Positions 11,637-24,401 are shown, numbered from the stretch's first letter. The stretch is 64,000 nucleotides of DNA from Humulus lupulus (GCF_963169125.1 NC_084793.1:90725071-90789070); one strand, 5' to 3'. Made by a program: numbers and translations. The notes: generated by a model not told the origin, from the letters alone.

Positions 11637-12124
11637 ATGACCGTTTATTTATGATTGTATGTCAATATGAGTAGATTATTACCCCTGTTTATGCACATGT
11701 TTAAGTTTTCGTACTGAGCCTTGGCTCATGGGTGCTTTGTGGTGCAGGTAAGGGAAAAGGAAAGCTTGACCAGGCATGAGTTGGAGAGCTTCAGTGGAAG
11801 TGTGTACATATGCGGTTGCTCGTCCTCCACGGCCTCGGATATCTCAGAAAAACTAGGGTTGTAGCCCTGATTTTGCCGCTTTGGTCAGCCAGCTATAATT
11901 TTGATGTATGTACACCTTTTCTAAAAGTTTGGTTGTAATATTTTGGGATCCCATGTATGTATAAACTTTTTAAATAAAAGTCAACAATTCCTTTGACAAA
12001 ATTTTTTAACCCTAACCTTTGATGTTAAACTTAGTTACACGCTTATAACCAAATGACTTAATTAGCAAGTTTGAAACAATTTAAAGTGCACAGTGTAACG
12101 ATTCTTGATTAGGAGGGCATTGCA
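11637..12124 (+). mobile_element. 3' part of a gypsy LTR (chromovirus-like)
   Basis: It carries the block CTGAGCCTTGGCTCATGGGT, TGTGGTGCAG and GTACATATGCGG shared with the LTRs at 42.9, 44.9 and 59.1 kb. It ends GGGCATTGCA where its relatives end in GTTACA. The 5' part is missing, which points to a deletion that also removed the pol gene of Tat-A. Confidence 0.7.
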
Positions 12125-12890
12125 GTTACCATTTATGTAAGGCTTATTTATAAAAGCCATTTCAATTCAATAACAATTGGATTATTAAATAACCACTTCT
12201 TTGTTTTATTATGACGAGCTCACATTGTAAAAGCAACCAAGAACATTTATACGTTCTGGTTACTTGGGGGGCACATAATCGAGGAAAGTTTCTGAGAAAG
12301 TTCATCTTACTTGGATAAGGATTAAAAACTTCGGATTTTGGAGAAATTGATTATTCAACGGCTTTTTAAAGCTCGAGTTTTCAATAAACCTAACGCGAAC
12401 TAAGTTTGAGAAATCATTAAAACCCTAGACATAACCAGGTCCGAGGCCTAATTTCTAACAGGTATAATGCTATTAAGTTTATTAAAACCCTGGACAAAAC
12501 CAGGTTCGAGGCCTGATTTCTAACAGGTATAATGCTATTAAATTTATTAAAACCCTGGACATAACCAGGTCTGATGCGTGATTCTTAACAGGTATGACCC
12601 AAATAAGCAAGGAAAATCTTGGATACAACTAAGATATCGATAAAATTTATCTCGATTTAAAAGTCAATCCCTAAGATTTCGAACGTACAAGATTCCAAGG
12701 ATTCATAAACATGAGAAAATTATTAACTGAGGGAAACACAAATAGATCACAAGTTAGGTGTATACGCAAAAGTATATTGTCATCTTGAGGAGAAAAAACC
12801 TCGAACTAAGCCCGAAGGAAATTTTTTTTGTCCCAAGTGACTGTTACAAAAATTAGAAGAAAAAAAATAATAATACAGAGGATGAAATAA
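12125..12890 (+). other. Tat-A region between lost pol and antisense gene; no genes
   Basis: Non-coding. It contains a CTTGGGGGGCACATAATCG segment like the one following pol in Tat-B (near 31980), and a three-copy tandem repeat. This supports it being the post-pol spacer of a Tat element. Confidence 0.55.
12415..12600 (+). repeat. Tandem repeat, three copies of about 65 bp
   Basis: The unit starts AAACCCTAGACATAACCAGG and ends in CAGGTATAATGCTATTAAGT. Copies two and three differ by several substitutions, and the third degenerates after about 50 bp. Confidence 0.85.
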
Positions 12891-12892
12891 AA

Positions 12893-15726
12893 TCACTGAG
12901 CTCCGTCAGCACGCTCCAGCGAGTTCACCTCCTCACCATCCCCCTCTGCAGCTTCGAAAGCTTCGCCAATCTTTGAAGGTTCCTGTGAGAACTGAATCTT
13001 GAACCTAGCAAGATACGGATCCCACAACTCGGGCTGCATGATAGAGAAGTTCCCATCCTGGTTGAAGGCCAACCAATGGTAAAGCATCTCTTACATTTGA
13101 GATGAGGACACTGCAGCGTCCTCCTTGGCCTTAGCCTCGGCCTCGATCAACTTCTTCTTCAGTTCTTCAGTTTCGGCTTGAAAATGATCTGCGCGATGAG
13201 TCTCCTCCATGACCTAAGCATGAGAGGCGGACAGAGCGGCCTTTGCAGACCGCTCACCCTCCTAAGAAGAAGTCAGAGCAGCTTTGGTGGCCTGCTCGCT
13301 CTCTTGAGTGGCACTCAGGGTAGCTCAGAGTTCTTCGTTCCCAGCTTTAACGCGAGCTATGCTTCGATATTGGGCCAAGACAGACTGCAGAAGAATGAAG
13401 CAAGTCAAGAATAGTTTTTTTTTTAAAAAATACCTAAAGAAAAAGAAAAGGTTAGGAGAGTGAAAGGGACTCACGGTAAGGTTCATCCCCATAGCAGATT
13501 CGAGGACGTCTTCAGGACTGCGCTCCTCTTTAGCCCTCAAATCCTTGACACTCGATTTGTAGGCATGGCCCACCATGTGGCTTGCTGTGTCATACACAAT
13601 ACCCCGAAAGGCCTCGAGGATCTTGTCCAGGTCATGTAGCTCAACCAGGATCCGGACAGTAGGAGCCTCACCTTGGATCACTTGAGGATTTGAGGGAGGC
13701 ATGTGTCGAGGAGGAGGAAGAGGAGGAGGAGGAGGAGGAACTTGTTGGACAGTAACTGTTGTTACCGGAGCTAGGGGAAGTTCTCTTTAGTGCTACTCCC
13801 GAGCAGTGTTGGCATCCTTGTCCTTAGCCGGGGATTTGGTGGTACCCCCATCTTCAGTGTTGTTTTCTTGGTCACCCTAGGCCTTTTCACCACAGGACCA
13901 GCTCCGGTCCCGTCGGCTTTAAAAGCACCCCTTAAATCCGGAGCTCCTGGAAGTTCCATATTTTCACCTGAAAGAGAGCGAGCAGATGATTCGGTTTATA
14001 GAAGTAATTATTTAAAAAATATTATACACAAGAAAAAGAGTGAGAATCCTACCCTTCGGGCTAGGAGAGGAATCTATTACAATCAGCTCGTGGGTATTGA
14101 CCGGGCTAGGAGAGGAATCCATACCTAACGTCTGGCCTTTGCTGATCAGTTTGCAAGCCACCATGGTGGCGTCGTTCACAATCTGACGATAGTCTTTCTC
14201 CCTGGGAGGAAGACTAGACAGGGTCTCGTACTAACCCCCGAGGGTCACAGACCGCTCTGTCTTCGCGAATAAAGTTGCACAAAGAGCAAACTCAGACAGA
14301 ATCTAAAAAAAATATATAAATATATAATGCGCAAGTGATAAAAGTTCACGTGCTGAATTCACAAAGATAAAAGACTTACGAAGATGGTTGAAGTATTGAT
14401 GGTCAAAGTTCTTGAACCCATTTTACATAAAGAATAAATCTTTATAGTTATTTGGGTGGCTGGGGAGGTCGATGACAGAGGCGGAGTTTGGAAAATGAGT
14501 AGGGTAGTAAAAATTGTCACCTCGCCCCTTCTGATCAGGACTGGCTTTGAGGCAAAAGAAATACATAATGTTTTCCGGAGTGGGGACCTCCCACTCATGC
14601 CTTAGAAAAAAGTACTTTAACCTCGCCAAAAACCTATATGAATTTGGGGGGAGTTGTAATGGAGCAAGTTTGACGTAGTTCAAAAAGTCTACGAAATACT
14701 GGTCCAATGGGAGAAAGGCACCGGCCTTCAGGTGCTCATCACTCCAAGCCCCGTAGTCATCTTGGAGAGGGGCACAACTCTGTTCTCCCTCCAGCGCAGG
14801 TCGGGCGACAAGACCTTTAGCTCCCATCTCAATCCTGTGACTAAGCAAGATCTTGTTCACTTTCCCCTGAGTCATTATCTGAGAGACTCTATGCTCGGCC
14901 TCAAAGAATGCATTGGGGTCGACCACAATCTCTTTCTCCACCATAGGACCAAAGTGAGGGATGGGAGAATCAGAGGCCTTTATCTTGGTTCTGAACAGAG
15001 GAGCTCACAGAAGCTTTCTTTGCGGGTGCCAAGATTCAAATTACCTGACGACAAAGCGACTTATTCGTAGGTGACCTAAGATGGTTTCTAGCTACGATTG
15101 TAGAGGTATGGAAGATCAAAGTTTTAAGTGGTTTACTTTCGATATTTGAAAAATTATTCAAGCTAAGCTTTGCCCTAGCCTCAACGCATGGTCCCACGCG
15201 CAGTCCTAGGCCACGCGCCTTGATTTCTTATAATTCCCAAATACTTTGGTATTCGCGTGTCAGATCCGTCAGACCCACTACTTTCCTTTTGAAAGCAGTA
15301 TAATGCAAAACTGCCTAAGGAATCATAACCTTTAAGCTACCTAGGATTAAACCTAAAACCCTTCATCTTCTACACCCCAAATAGGTATACAAACCAATTT
15401 GCCATTAGAATTTTCTCAGAAAAATCCAGAAAATATGCCCAGTTTTATGAGTACCTTATTTCTAAACAAGTCTGATTTCATTCATTTAGCCTAAACCAAA
15501 CCCTATTTCCTATTTACACTCAAACATGGCCTACATGATATTGGGCAAAGGGCATTTTTCGGAGTAAAAGACTCACTGGAAAATAAAGGGTTGAAAAAAA
15601 TTCAAACCAGTTGAGGAAATACTTACAGATTATATGCTCTTTCAAAGAAGTTGTTGATACGTTCACAGGAAGCTCCTTGAAAGCTTCTGAAAGTCTGAAA
15701 GGCGATGGAGGGTTTTTGGAAGACAT
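12893..15726 (-). pseudogene. Tat-A antisense gene (extra ORF), several exons
   Basis: This gene lies opposite to gag-pol between the lost pol and the 3' LTR. Exon 1 (about 15726-15627) starts MSSKNPPSPFRLSEAF and ends before GTAAGT. The longest piece (14944-14423) includes PLQLPPNSYRFLARLKYFF and EWEVPTPENIMYFFCLKASP. It aligns by eye with the Tat-B antisense protein: N-x-Y-R, W-x-x-P-x-P, LK-x-x-P-x-Q-x-G. A coiled-coil-like segment follows (13702-13490) and a last acidic piece ends at 12893. Further splice sites are likely (GTAAGT at 14379-14374). The domain recalls the family called 'putative gypsy-type transposon' (PF04195). Function is unknown. At least one stop (14423-14425) and unclear exon borders suggest decay. 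Confidence 0.6.
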
Positions 15727-16072
15727 GGAGGAAGGAAAAGGGAAACTTGAGTTTTGGAAAAGGAAATTTTTTGAATGCAAAGGTGGTGAAGTTTCAGGTC
15801 TGATCACCCTATTTATATGTAAAATACAGGAATTAATCCAGGCCATCCGATTGGGTTAGTTCGAGATCTGAAGGCCAAGATTAAATGAACCATACGACGA
15901 CAAAAAGTTGACAGGACAGTTTTCAGTCATCGAAACCCGAACAGACGCCAATTGCAGGAAGCCACGTGTCCAGTACTTGAGTAGTAAGTAGACACTATTT
16001 TACATGGAAGAAGCCTAAAAGCCCCTATTGTGCATGTAAGAAGGTGAGGACATCAAGCATGAGCATGAGCTT
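15727..16072. other. Tat-A spacer between antisense gene and polypurine tract
   Basis: This is presumably the promoter and 5' untranslated region of the antisense gene. I see no TATA box that I would defend and no ORF of note. Confidence 0.5.
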
Positions 16073-16082
16073 GGGGGGAAAA
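16073..16082 (+). other. Polypurine tract of Tat-A
   Basis: GGGGGGAAAA directly precedes the TG of the 3' LTR. It primes plus-strand DNA synthesis in LTR elements. Confidence 0.85.
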
Positions 16083-16851
16083 TGTTGTACCCTAAAATTA
16101 GCACGAGTTCAATTACTCAGCTCAGGTATGGCTAGTAGATGAATGTGTGGAAAAATAGCCAAGTAGAATATCTAGTTAACAATGGTGTGAACAACTCGAG
16201 TTTGGGGGTTTGACAGCACGATACACAGTTTATTATCAGACTGCCTCTCAGGATAACAGTTAAGTTCGAGACTTATAATGACCAGATCCAACTTTGGGCG
16301 CTCTGAGTTTAATACGAGCTAGGGTTCAGATAATTGTTGAAGAAGAGCTCGGGCGAGATATTCAGCTCGTGGAAACCTGGACAGAACGCATACTGAAGGA
16401 TCCCAAGAGATTCGAAGACTCTTTATACGCTCATTAATGCCCAGGCTGCATCGCATATCTATCATTTATTATCTGAGATAGCAGAAGTATATTCTATTCT
16501 GTTATCAAATCATATCCCAATGTAAATGGGAATAATATGTATTAATTATATACCTTATTTAATTACGCAGTTTATTCATGCGGTTACCCAAACCTGTCCA
16601 TGGAATTCCCCTATAAATACTAGGAATATTGGATAGGGAAGGGGACAGTCATTTTTGTATTGCTAAAACTCTGTAGAAATTGAGAGAGAAAATTAATAAT
16701 ATTGACTTGTGGACTAGGTGGATTTTAACCACTGAACCACGTAAAATTTGTGTGTGTTCAAGAGTGTTTATTACTTCATTGTGGTTTATAATCTAGCACT
16801 AATCTACCTGTTTAATTTCTTAAGACACTATTGGCGAAAACCGCGTCAACA
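16083..16851 (+). mobile_element. 3' LTR of Tat-A
   Basis: 769 bp, starting TGTTGTACCC and ending AACCGCGTCAACA, with TATAAATA at 16612-16619. Its last ~120 bp (GGACTAGGTGGATTTTAACC, GAACCACGTAAAA) resemble the Tat-C LTR at 61540-61670. The 5' LTR of Tat-A is absent, so the insertion cannot be dated and the TSD (perhaps ATAGG after 16851) cannot be confirmed. Confidence 0.8.
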
Positions 16852-19484
16852 ATAGGCTTTGAAGAGTGTGTTTCTTGTTGGTTTTCTTTTGATTATATAC
16901 ATTTTCTTAACATTTTACAAAATGGTTAAATCGTGCAAACAAAGGAGAGCTCGTAGGGGTGATCTAAGGTTGTTCTTGAAACATTCTAGAGAGAGAAAAG
17001 GGATATTTTAGGTTTGAGAGCTCTAGAGAATTTCTAGGAAGTTTTGGATGTTTGGAATGTCTCCCTATGATCTAAGAAGGGTATTTGATGTGACCAAAGG
17101 GGCTAGAAGGTTGGTTTTCGAAGGTCACCATTTTTCACCGTTAAAGTTAGGGTTCTTGGTGTGTTTTGGATTTGAGGGGGTTTGCATGAATTATGGGTTC
17201 GTGGAAGGCTATGGTTAAGCTTGGGGGACTCCAAGAACCACTTTCAACATGAAGAATAGGACTAAAACGCTCCAGAACTCAAAACCTGATTTTGTAAGCT
17301 ATTTTCGGCAGAGTACCGGAGTTGGAGAAGAAGACTTCGAAATAGTGGTTGTATGGCTATTTCTTGGTGGCTTTTGGTCGTGGTGAGGTGCTAGAAGGCT
17401 TGGGAAGAGTCTCCACTCGAAGAACGATGTCAAAATCCTTGTAAAGAGAAGTTTTCATTTTGCTGGTGCCGGAGAAGACGCAAGATCCGGCGAGAGCTCT
17501 GACGAACCCAGATTTGGGTATTTGTGGATGTCTTTTTCTAATGTTTTTTTTCCTATTTTTTATTCTCTATGATTTTTGAGGATGTTTGGTAGAGTTTGAG
17601 AATTTTTTTGGTATTTTCTAGAGTTATTGTGAATTATTTGGTTGTTTTTCTAAAATATATTTATGAAAAATACTTAGACTATTGTAAAATGCTTGAATAA
17701 CTTTTGATGAGTTGTTTAATGATGAGAAATTGTTTGGAGCCTTGGTTTGAGTATTTTATTGTTTATGTAATTATTTTCAATTATTTGACTTGATTCCTAG
17801 ATTAATTATGAAAAATACCTCGAACATGTTTAATCACTATTTATATTTTTGTGATGTTAGTTAATGATTGCATTAGAGTTTGTAACTAAGATCTAAGCTT
17901 AGGTGCTATTAGAATAATTTTTTGGAATTAATTGGTCATAGTTGTAACATAAATAGGGTTAAAATGAATTAATTATGTTGGGGTGTTGTTCACTGTTTGG
18001 GTATTGTTTATATGACTTAGAAATAATGTTAAACTTATTGGAATAGATTTAGAAACATGATTAGGTTGTTTATAATTTTTTATTTGGTATTTTATGCATT
18101 TTAAAGTGTGATTTTATGCGTAAATAATAATAATAATAAGTGGTTCATGCTTCTAAGATAAGCAATTATGTTTTGTAATCTGTCTAAGTGGTTTAGAAGC
18201 ATGATAGATACTAATTTTGGTAATTATATGGAATATCTAATTATTTTGAGTTTTATGAGTAGTTATTAAGTGTTAATTATTGGAAATAAAAAGTTAAAAT
18301 AAAATGTTGAGCATTAATCTGAGTTTATAAGAATAAAGTAAACTTAGGGGCTGTTTGATTAAATTACGGTTACATATTTGATTATTTGATTGTAAGTGAT
18401 TTACTTATGTGCTTAAATGAGTGTTATGTAAACTTTTTCGTAAAAAGTGTTACATACATGCATGCATGAAATGTGAGGATTTATAATTAGGGTTTGTACT
18501 TTTATGTTGAAATCTTGATGTGTTTTATGAATGTAATTTGAGTGTGTCATTGTATTGTTAAGTGCTTAGGGTCTTGTTCTCAACAAGGAAACTCAGCGAG
18601 GGGTTCGAGGTAGAACGAAGGAAATTCTTAGCAATTGAGGTAAGAAAGTAGACATTTATGCACAGGGTGTATGTCTAAACATACAACATTGTTTTATGGT
18701 TTGTTATTTTATGTACTTATATATTGTGATTGGTTATATTACAATAGTATTGTTAGCATGAGAATAGTGCTAGGATGGCTAGATAGTTTACATGCTTGAA
18801 TGATATTATATAAGTATGTTCTATGTAAATGTTGCTTGTGTGAGCACAAAACATGCATGTATTATCATAGGTGAGTACAATTCATGGTAATGATATGCTC
18901 TGTGGGAATGCCAAGTATGAGTATAACACAAGGCAGGACAAATTACATTTCATGTCTGATCAACATGGATCTGCGTTGATTGTCGTATGTGAGTATAATG
19001 TGCGATATGAGACTATGATGTATGTGTGTGAGTACATCACGCATTGGATTTTTATTGTGGTATTGTGTGTATATCATATGTGGTTGATTTTAAAGTTATC
19101 ATTTATGCTTATGTTATCTGGTTAGGGGGGTTATGTCCTACATAGCTTTTCTTACTAGGCATTAGCTCATGGATACTCTGTGTGCAGATAAAGGCAAGGC
19201 AAAGCATTGAGTGGTGCAGACTTGAGGCATGGATCTTACATGTTAGTAGTGGACAGTGTTTTATGTTTTAAAGTGTTTTTGGTTTGGAATGTTTAAGTTG
19301 TGGTTTTGGAATTTGAATGGTTTACTAATGTCGTTATTGTTTTTATTTGTCATACATTTTTATTTTAAATAATGAGATATCGTGCCAAGTAAAATTTCAA
19401 TAAATAAGTCTTTTACTGTTATAAATGTTTATTGATTTTAAATGGACATTTATAAGTAACATTTCTGGAAATCGGGGCGTTACA
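16852..19484 (+). mobile_element. Partial gypsy LTR (5' LTR), end fixed by primer site
   Basis: The sequence ends GGGGCGTTACA, directly followed by a tRNA-Met-type primer-binding site, so it is the 5' LTR of an element whose body is lost. It carries GAGGTAAGAAA (18637-18647) and TGTGCAG (19181-19187), the splice-like pair seen in the other LTRs of this group. The left border coincides with the end of Tat-A; the true LTR start is not visible, and the internal plus-strand open frames have no family resemblance. Confidence 0.6.
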
Positions 19485-19487
19485 CTA

Positions 19488-19499
19488 TGGTATCATAGA
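19488..19499 (+). other. Primer-binding site (tRNA-Met type), two changes
   Basis: TGGTATCATAGA stands three bases after the LTR end. The consensus is TGGTATCAGAGC. About 65 bp of leader follow before the sequence switches to a minus-strand copia fragment near 19564. Confidence 0.65.
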
Positions 19500-19563
19500 A
19501 TTTTGGTCCTAAAGAGTTTGTGGTAAGTCTTAACATGTAAAGTTCATCGCCAAGGATGAGCTC

Positions 19564-20767
19564 AACTCAAAAATGGCTTTAATGCCGGGTTTGCCTAGCA
19601 AATCTCCACTCACCAAATTTCTAATCATTTCATGAACATAAAGCACATTTGTTAATGTGACTTTCTTGCCAAAAGTGAAAAATGCTTCAATGGTACCTTT
19701 GCCAAGTACCCTGCATTTTCCCTCATTGTCCACTTGTATCTCATGGTTACCTTGTGACTCTTCAAAGGTTTTGAACAATGATTTTTCGTAAGTGACATGA
19801 ATGGTGGTGTAAGTGTTGTACCGCCATCCCTTCACATTACCTTGGACCGCATTCACCTCAATAAGGGTTGCAATAATATTTTCCTCTTCGGTTGCATTTA
19901 TGTTAGGTCCTTGTTGGTATTTTCTATGCCTACACTCTCTAGCATAGTGACCATTTTTCCCACACACAAAACAATGACCTTTCTTTCCTTAAACTTGTTT
20001 GGGTTGGTTTTTGGACCCAAAGGATTTACCAAACCCTTTTTGGATTTCCCTCTCTTTTTGGGATATTTTGGTTATGACACCACATTTATTTTGGAAGTCT
20101 CTCCATTAGACCCCTCTACATGTTTATCACTACATATCGATTCCTCATCGATTCGAATATGTTTTTGGATTTCCTTCAATGAATAATACTTATTTTTATG
20201 AAGAATTCTTTTCCTATAGCTCTTCCAAGTTGGTGGTAATTTTTCCACTATTGCACCAACACGAAAGGCCTCGGGAAGCTCAATCTTTAGTAATATCAAT
20301 TTGTTAACAATAATTTGAAGCTCATGCATTTAAGGAAGAATTGGTTTATCACCAAAAAATTTGAAGTCAAAATATTGAGAAATTAAAAATTTCTTGGTAC
20401 CTTCCTCGTCCACCTTGAACTTACTCTCAAGAGCATTCCATATCTCCTTTGCCGATTTAGTTTTGTTATAGAGGTCATAGAGCCTATCAGATAAGGCATT
20501 GAGGATATGAACCCTACATAGGAGATTTTCCTCCTCCTTCTTGGTCCTAGGCGCCTTCACCTCGAGAGTGTCTTTGTTGGTTGCCTCCAGTAGAGGCTCT
20601 AAGGTGGACTCACAGATGTTGGCATGAGTGTTGTCAAGATGAATCTCATATTGTCTTGCCACCTAGTAAAATTGGATCCATCAAACCTATCCAACCTCAC
20701 TACATCCTGGTTCATGATCTTGATGGTCTCTCCCTCCATTGAAACAAAAAAGGGTTAAGCTTTTCAA
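19564..20767 (-). pseudogene. Outer copia element: gag and start of protease
   Basis: The minus-strand copia gag starts near 20741 (ATGGAGGGAGAG) and reads through RLYDLYNKTKSAKEIWNAL, DFKFFGDK, ELPEAFRVGA, LPPTWKSYRKR and the knuckle CGKNGHYAREC, where the first Cys region is damaged. The protease region has TYTTIHVTYEKSLF, so the catalytic Asp is not recognisable. Stops lie at 20330-20332 and about 20072, with a frame change before 19967. The fragment ends near 19564, fused to a gypsy leader. It is a diverged relative of the inner copia element at 37-41 kb, matching it over nearly the whole gag. Confidence 0.75.
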
Positions 20768-22004
20768 TGTTAGAGAAATTAATATTTCAAAGGAAATAAT
20801 ATTTCAAAGGAAATAATAGAAACCAAAATACAACTCTAGACAAATGAATACAAGGGACAATGTGATTGATTAAATACAATACAACTCTACTGCTAAAAAT
20901 ACAAGTAACTTAAGAATAAAAGATAATATTGTGAAGAAAAGATACAGCTCAAAACAATAATAATACAAGTAAACATAAAGACTACAAAAAGAAATAAGAA
21001 CAAAGAAGAAAAGGTAGAATACTCTTACACTCACACAACCTTAAGTTTAGAGTAATGGGGATCACCAACTTCAACAAGATTCAAGATCTTTGTCCAAAAG
21101 CTTATTTCCCCCTATTCTCTAACCACTAAGGGAACTCTCAAATGAAAATAGCTCTAAGGAATTATCAAGCCTTTTGGTGCATTTCTAGCCAAGTGGTCTA
21201 GTGGTTAGAAAATTGTGTGTCTTGCGAATGAACACAAGACTCCAATATATAGAGATTTGGATCACCTTTTGATTTTCAAACTCCACAAACCCTTTGGCTA
21301 TTACAAAGCATCAATTAGAAGTTCATGGTGATGATTAGAAGATTTGAGGGTTTATGAGCTATTTGAACCGTTGGAAATGTGTAACGACCCAAAATTTCTA
21401 ATAAGGCTTAGTGCCTTGATTAGGGGGTCAGGAGGGCATTATTGGAATATTATGTGAATTAATTGAATATTTATGTGATTATGTGAATTGCATGGGTTAT
21501 ATCATTATATGACTGATTAAGCATGTTTAAGTGTGTTAAATGTGCGAAACAGGCCCGCTTTTATTTAAAGAGGCATATTTGTAACTTTGACCCGCTGATG
21601 GTATAATTGTGATTAAATGATATTATATTATTAAGACTACATTATTATGTGGATATATTTGAGATATTTGGAAGGAGTTGGTCCTTTTGAGCAAGATAGT
21701 GGTTTAGTCACAACGAGGAATTTATACCCAGCTTAGGGTGAGCCAAGGGGTATTTCAGTAATTTGGTGAGTTACCAGGACTCATTGGAGTATGAGTCGTA
21801 TTTTGGGAAAAATAGTAATACTCTGGGTTTGGCAGAATTATTTGGGAATTATAAGTGTAATGTGAGACGGGAGAGTAAAATGACGATTTTTCCCTTAGTG
21901 GGCTTTGAGAGGGAAGTTTTGCCTTAGGGGCATTGTGTTATTTTGGACCAAGAGGCTAATATACTCAGCTAAGTTTATCAACTCAAAAGGAAGGAAAACA
22001 AAGC

Positions 22005-22006
<2 letters not shown>

Positions 22007-22065
<59 letters not shown>
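22007..22065 (+). repeat. (CT)n microsatellite, 59 bp
   Basis: A pure CT run in the 5' part of the gypsy LTR. Related LTRs at 43.6 and 57.75 kb have only short CT-rich patches at the comparable place. Confidence 0.95.
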
Positions 22066-22068
<3 letters not shown>

Positions 22069-23335
22069 TTCTCTAATTCTTCCTCTTGGTGAGATTATTT
22101 GATTTTTGAGGAGAACCTTGATTCTAAGGATTTGAAAAGCAAGCTTGCTTTGGAATTTAGAGCCGTTGAGATTTCTAGCATCTAGGGGATACGATTGTGC
22201 CAAGGAATCAAAGGTAATTGGAGTTTTGTTAAGCTTGAGTTTTGGTTTTAATTTTTTTTAAGCTTTATTGAATTTTGAGTTTAATGGAGTTTGATTGAGT
22301 TTTAAGGTTGGTTATCGTATTTCTGTACTGCTGAGACCAATCCTATGGTCGATTCTGGTTAAAACCGTGTCTTGGGATGGTTTTGGGAGGAATTGCAATC
22401 TCTGAAATCGAAGGGTCGCCTCGTGGCCCCTATGAACTCAAAGAGGCAAGGGTGCGCCTCTAACCGCCTTGGCATCGCAACATTAGGCAGATTGTGCCGT
22501 GACGCATATCCAATGGTTTTGGGCTTTGTAATGCCCCACGCCACTATGGATGCTTCTTGGAATGACGATTGGCCCTACAAACCAACACGAGTCTTTCTAG
22601 TGTACTTTGTCCTCACTCTCATGCTTCCTGGAAAAATTTCCTAGGAGGTCACCCATCATGAGACTACTTCAGGTCAAGCACGCTTAACTTTGGAGTTCTC
22701 AAGTGATGGGCTATCGGAAAGAAGATGCATCGTGTTGGCATAGGTAGTACCCATCTATCCATTTTAAGCCTTCTTCAACTATGTATTCCCATACCTACAC
22801 AGTCTTAGAATCATCACACTTGACCTTCCCCAAGTGATGTGGGTTTGCATAGCTTTTTACCCGATTTTTCCCCTTACGGATCACGGGATTCTGACTGTCA
22901 CAGGCCCGAGGCTCTCTGACTTGTTGCGTCGCGACTCTAATTGAGGAAAAATTAGAAATTGGGTTTTTGGGTTATGAGAACCCAAACCTAAGGGCTCGGA
23001 AATGGTTCTATTACTCGGGTTAGTAGAATTCGGGGTCCCGGAGGCTAGGATTCGGTCCGAAAGCCTTTATTAGTTCGTTCCTAATAGTTATTCCTTGTTA
23101 TGGTTGTGACTAGGGTGAAATGTTAGGCTCGGGAGGAAAGGACCGTACTCAGGGTCGTCACACACTATTCACTCAGGACATGGGGTAAGAAAAATGCACC
23201 GGACTATGGTTAGGGCTTGAGCCCCCGTTATCAAACATGGTTGTAATCATGCTTAGAATGTTTTGTTAAACATGTTGATTGCCTTGTGCTTACCTGTGTT
23301 AAATGATGATTATTCATCTGATATATCTGGTTAAA

Positions 23336-23608
23336 AGGCTCGACTTATAACTCGAGGGTGGCAATAGCATGCTGAATGCAGGCCGATGTCGTTATCTGTC
23401 ATATCTGATTGAAAGGTTCGTCTTATAAGTTGAGAGTTTATCGATTACATTCGACTGGAAAGCTCGACTTGTTAGTCGAGGGTATATCTGGTTAAAATGC
23501 TCGACTTATAATTCAAGGGTTTACAAGGCTTGGCTTACAAGTCAAGGGTTTAAAGGCTCGACTTATGAGTTGAGGGCGCCAATAGCGTGTTGAACACCGA
23601 CTGATGTG
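23336..23608 (+). repeat. Degenerate tandem repeats with CTCGACTTATAA motif
   Basis: About six copies of a CTCGACTTATAA(G)TCGAGGG-like, partly self-complementary motif alternate with an AATAGCGTGTTGAACACCGA-type segment. They lie in the gypsy LTR just before the copia insertion and are related to the repeats that resume at 42.4 kb. Confidence 0.7.
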
Positions 23609-24334
23609 GTGAATGTTAGGAAAATATAAATTGCCTCAATGGAAATGGTAAGAAAATGTTACAACTCTATGCAAAATATTACAATAGACAAGGATTGATT
23701 AAATAAAGTGTTACAACTCTATAACTGAAAATACAAATAAAACAAAGGAAATGAAGAAGATGATGAAGAAGAAGAGAATAGTAAAATACAACTCTACGCA
23801 AAATGTTACAAATAAAGTAAAGCGTTTGAAACAAAAGAAAAGAAAAGATTACAACTCTTGAACAAGAAATACAAGTAACAAGAACAAGAGAATAAGAAGA
23901 AAACAATACAATAGAAAGGAGAACAGAAATACAAGAAACTCTCACTTACACAACCTAAGTGAAGAGGGTTGGGGATCACCAACTTGAACAAGGTTTAAAA
24001 CCTTTGTCCAAAAGCTTATTTCCCCCTAACTCAAGCACTAAGGGATCTCTCTCGGATATTGGAAAAGCTTTCTGGAATTATCAAGACTCAAGGTGTTTCT
24101 AGCCAAGTGCTCTAATGGATAGAAATGTTGTGTCTTTCAAGTGAGCTATAGGCTCTTATTTATAGAGTTTAGAGACACCCTTTGAATTTCAAATTCCACC
24201 AACCCCCATGGCTGTTACCAATGTTTAATTGGATTAATATGGAATTAAAAATGAGATTTGGGAGTTATTTGGGTTTTTTGAGCCGTTCAACAAAGATTGA
24301 AAAAATTGAAAAAAAAATGGTCAGTTTTTGGCCT

Positions 24335-24401
24335 GTGGCCGCGGCCACTAGTCTCTGTCCCACAGGCCGCGGCCACCAACATTCAGTGGCTGCGGCCACT
24401 G
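24335..24401 (+). repeat. GGCCGCGGCCAC motif array, left copia LTR
   Basis: Three copies of a GTGGCCGCGGCCAC-like self-complementary motif at 24335, 24365 and 24386 (the last with one change), in otherwise AT-rich LTR sequence. Confidence 0.85.

Noticed and set aside
18871..19125. Plus-strand ORF with many Met/Tyr/Val residues
   Set aside because: It is part of the LTR between the splice-like sites, is not shared in frame with sister LTRs, and has no family motif.
22359..22644. ORFs on both strands in the gypsy LTR near 22.4 kb
   Set aside because: They are inside a TSD-bounded solo LTR, similar in place to the GC-rich patches of related LTRs, with no domain.
23679..23991. Hydrophobic minus-strand ORFs (Phe/Leu/Ser-rich), repeated at 41169-41481
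   Set aside because: Both copies lie in the two LTRs of the inner copia element. The membrane-like look comes from A/T-rich repeats such as AAGAAGA read in reverse.
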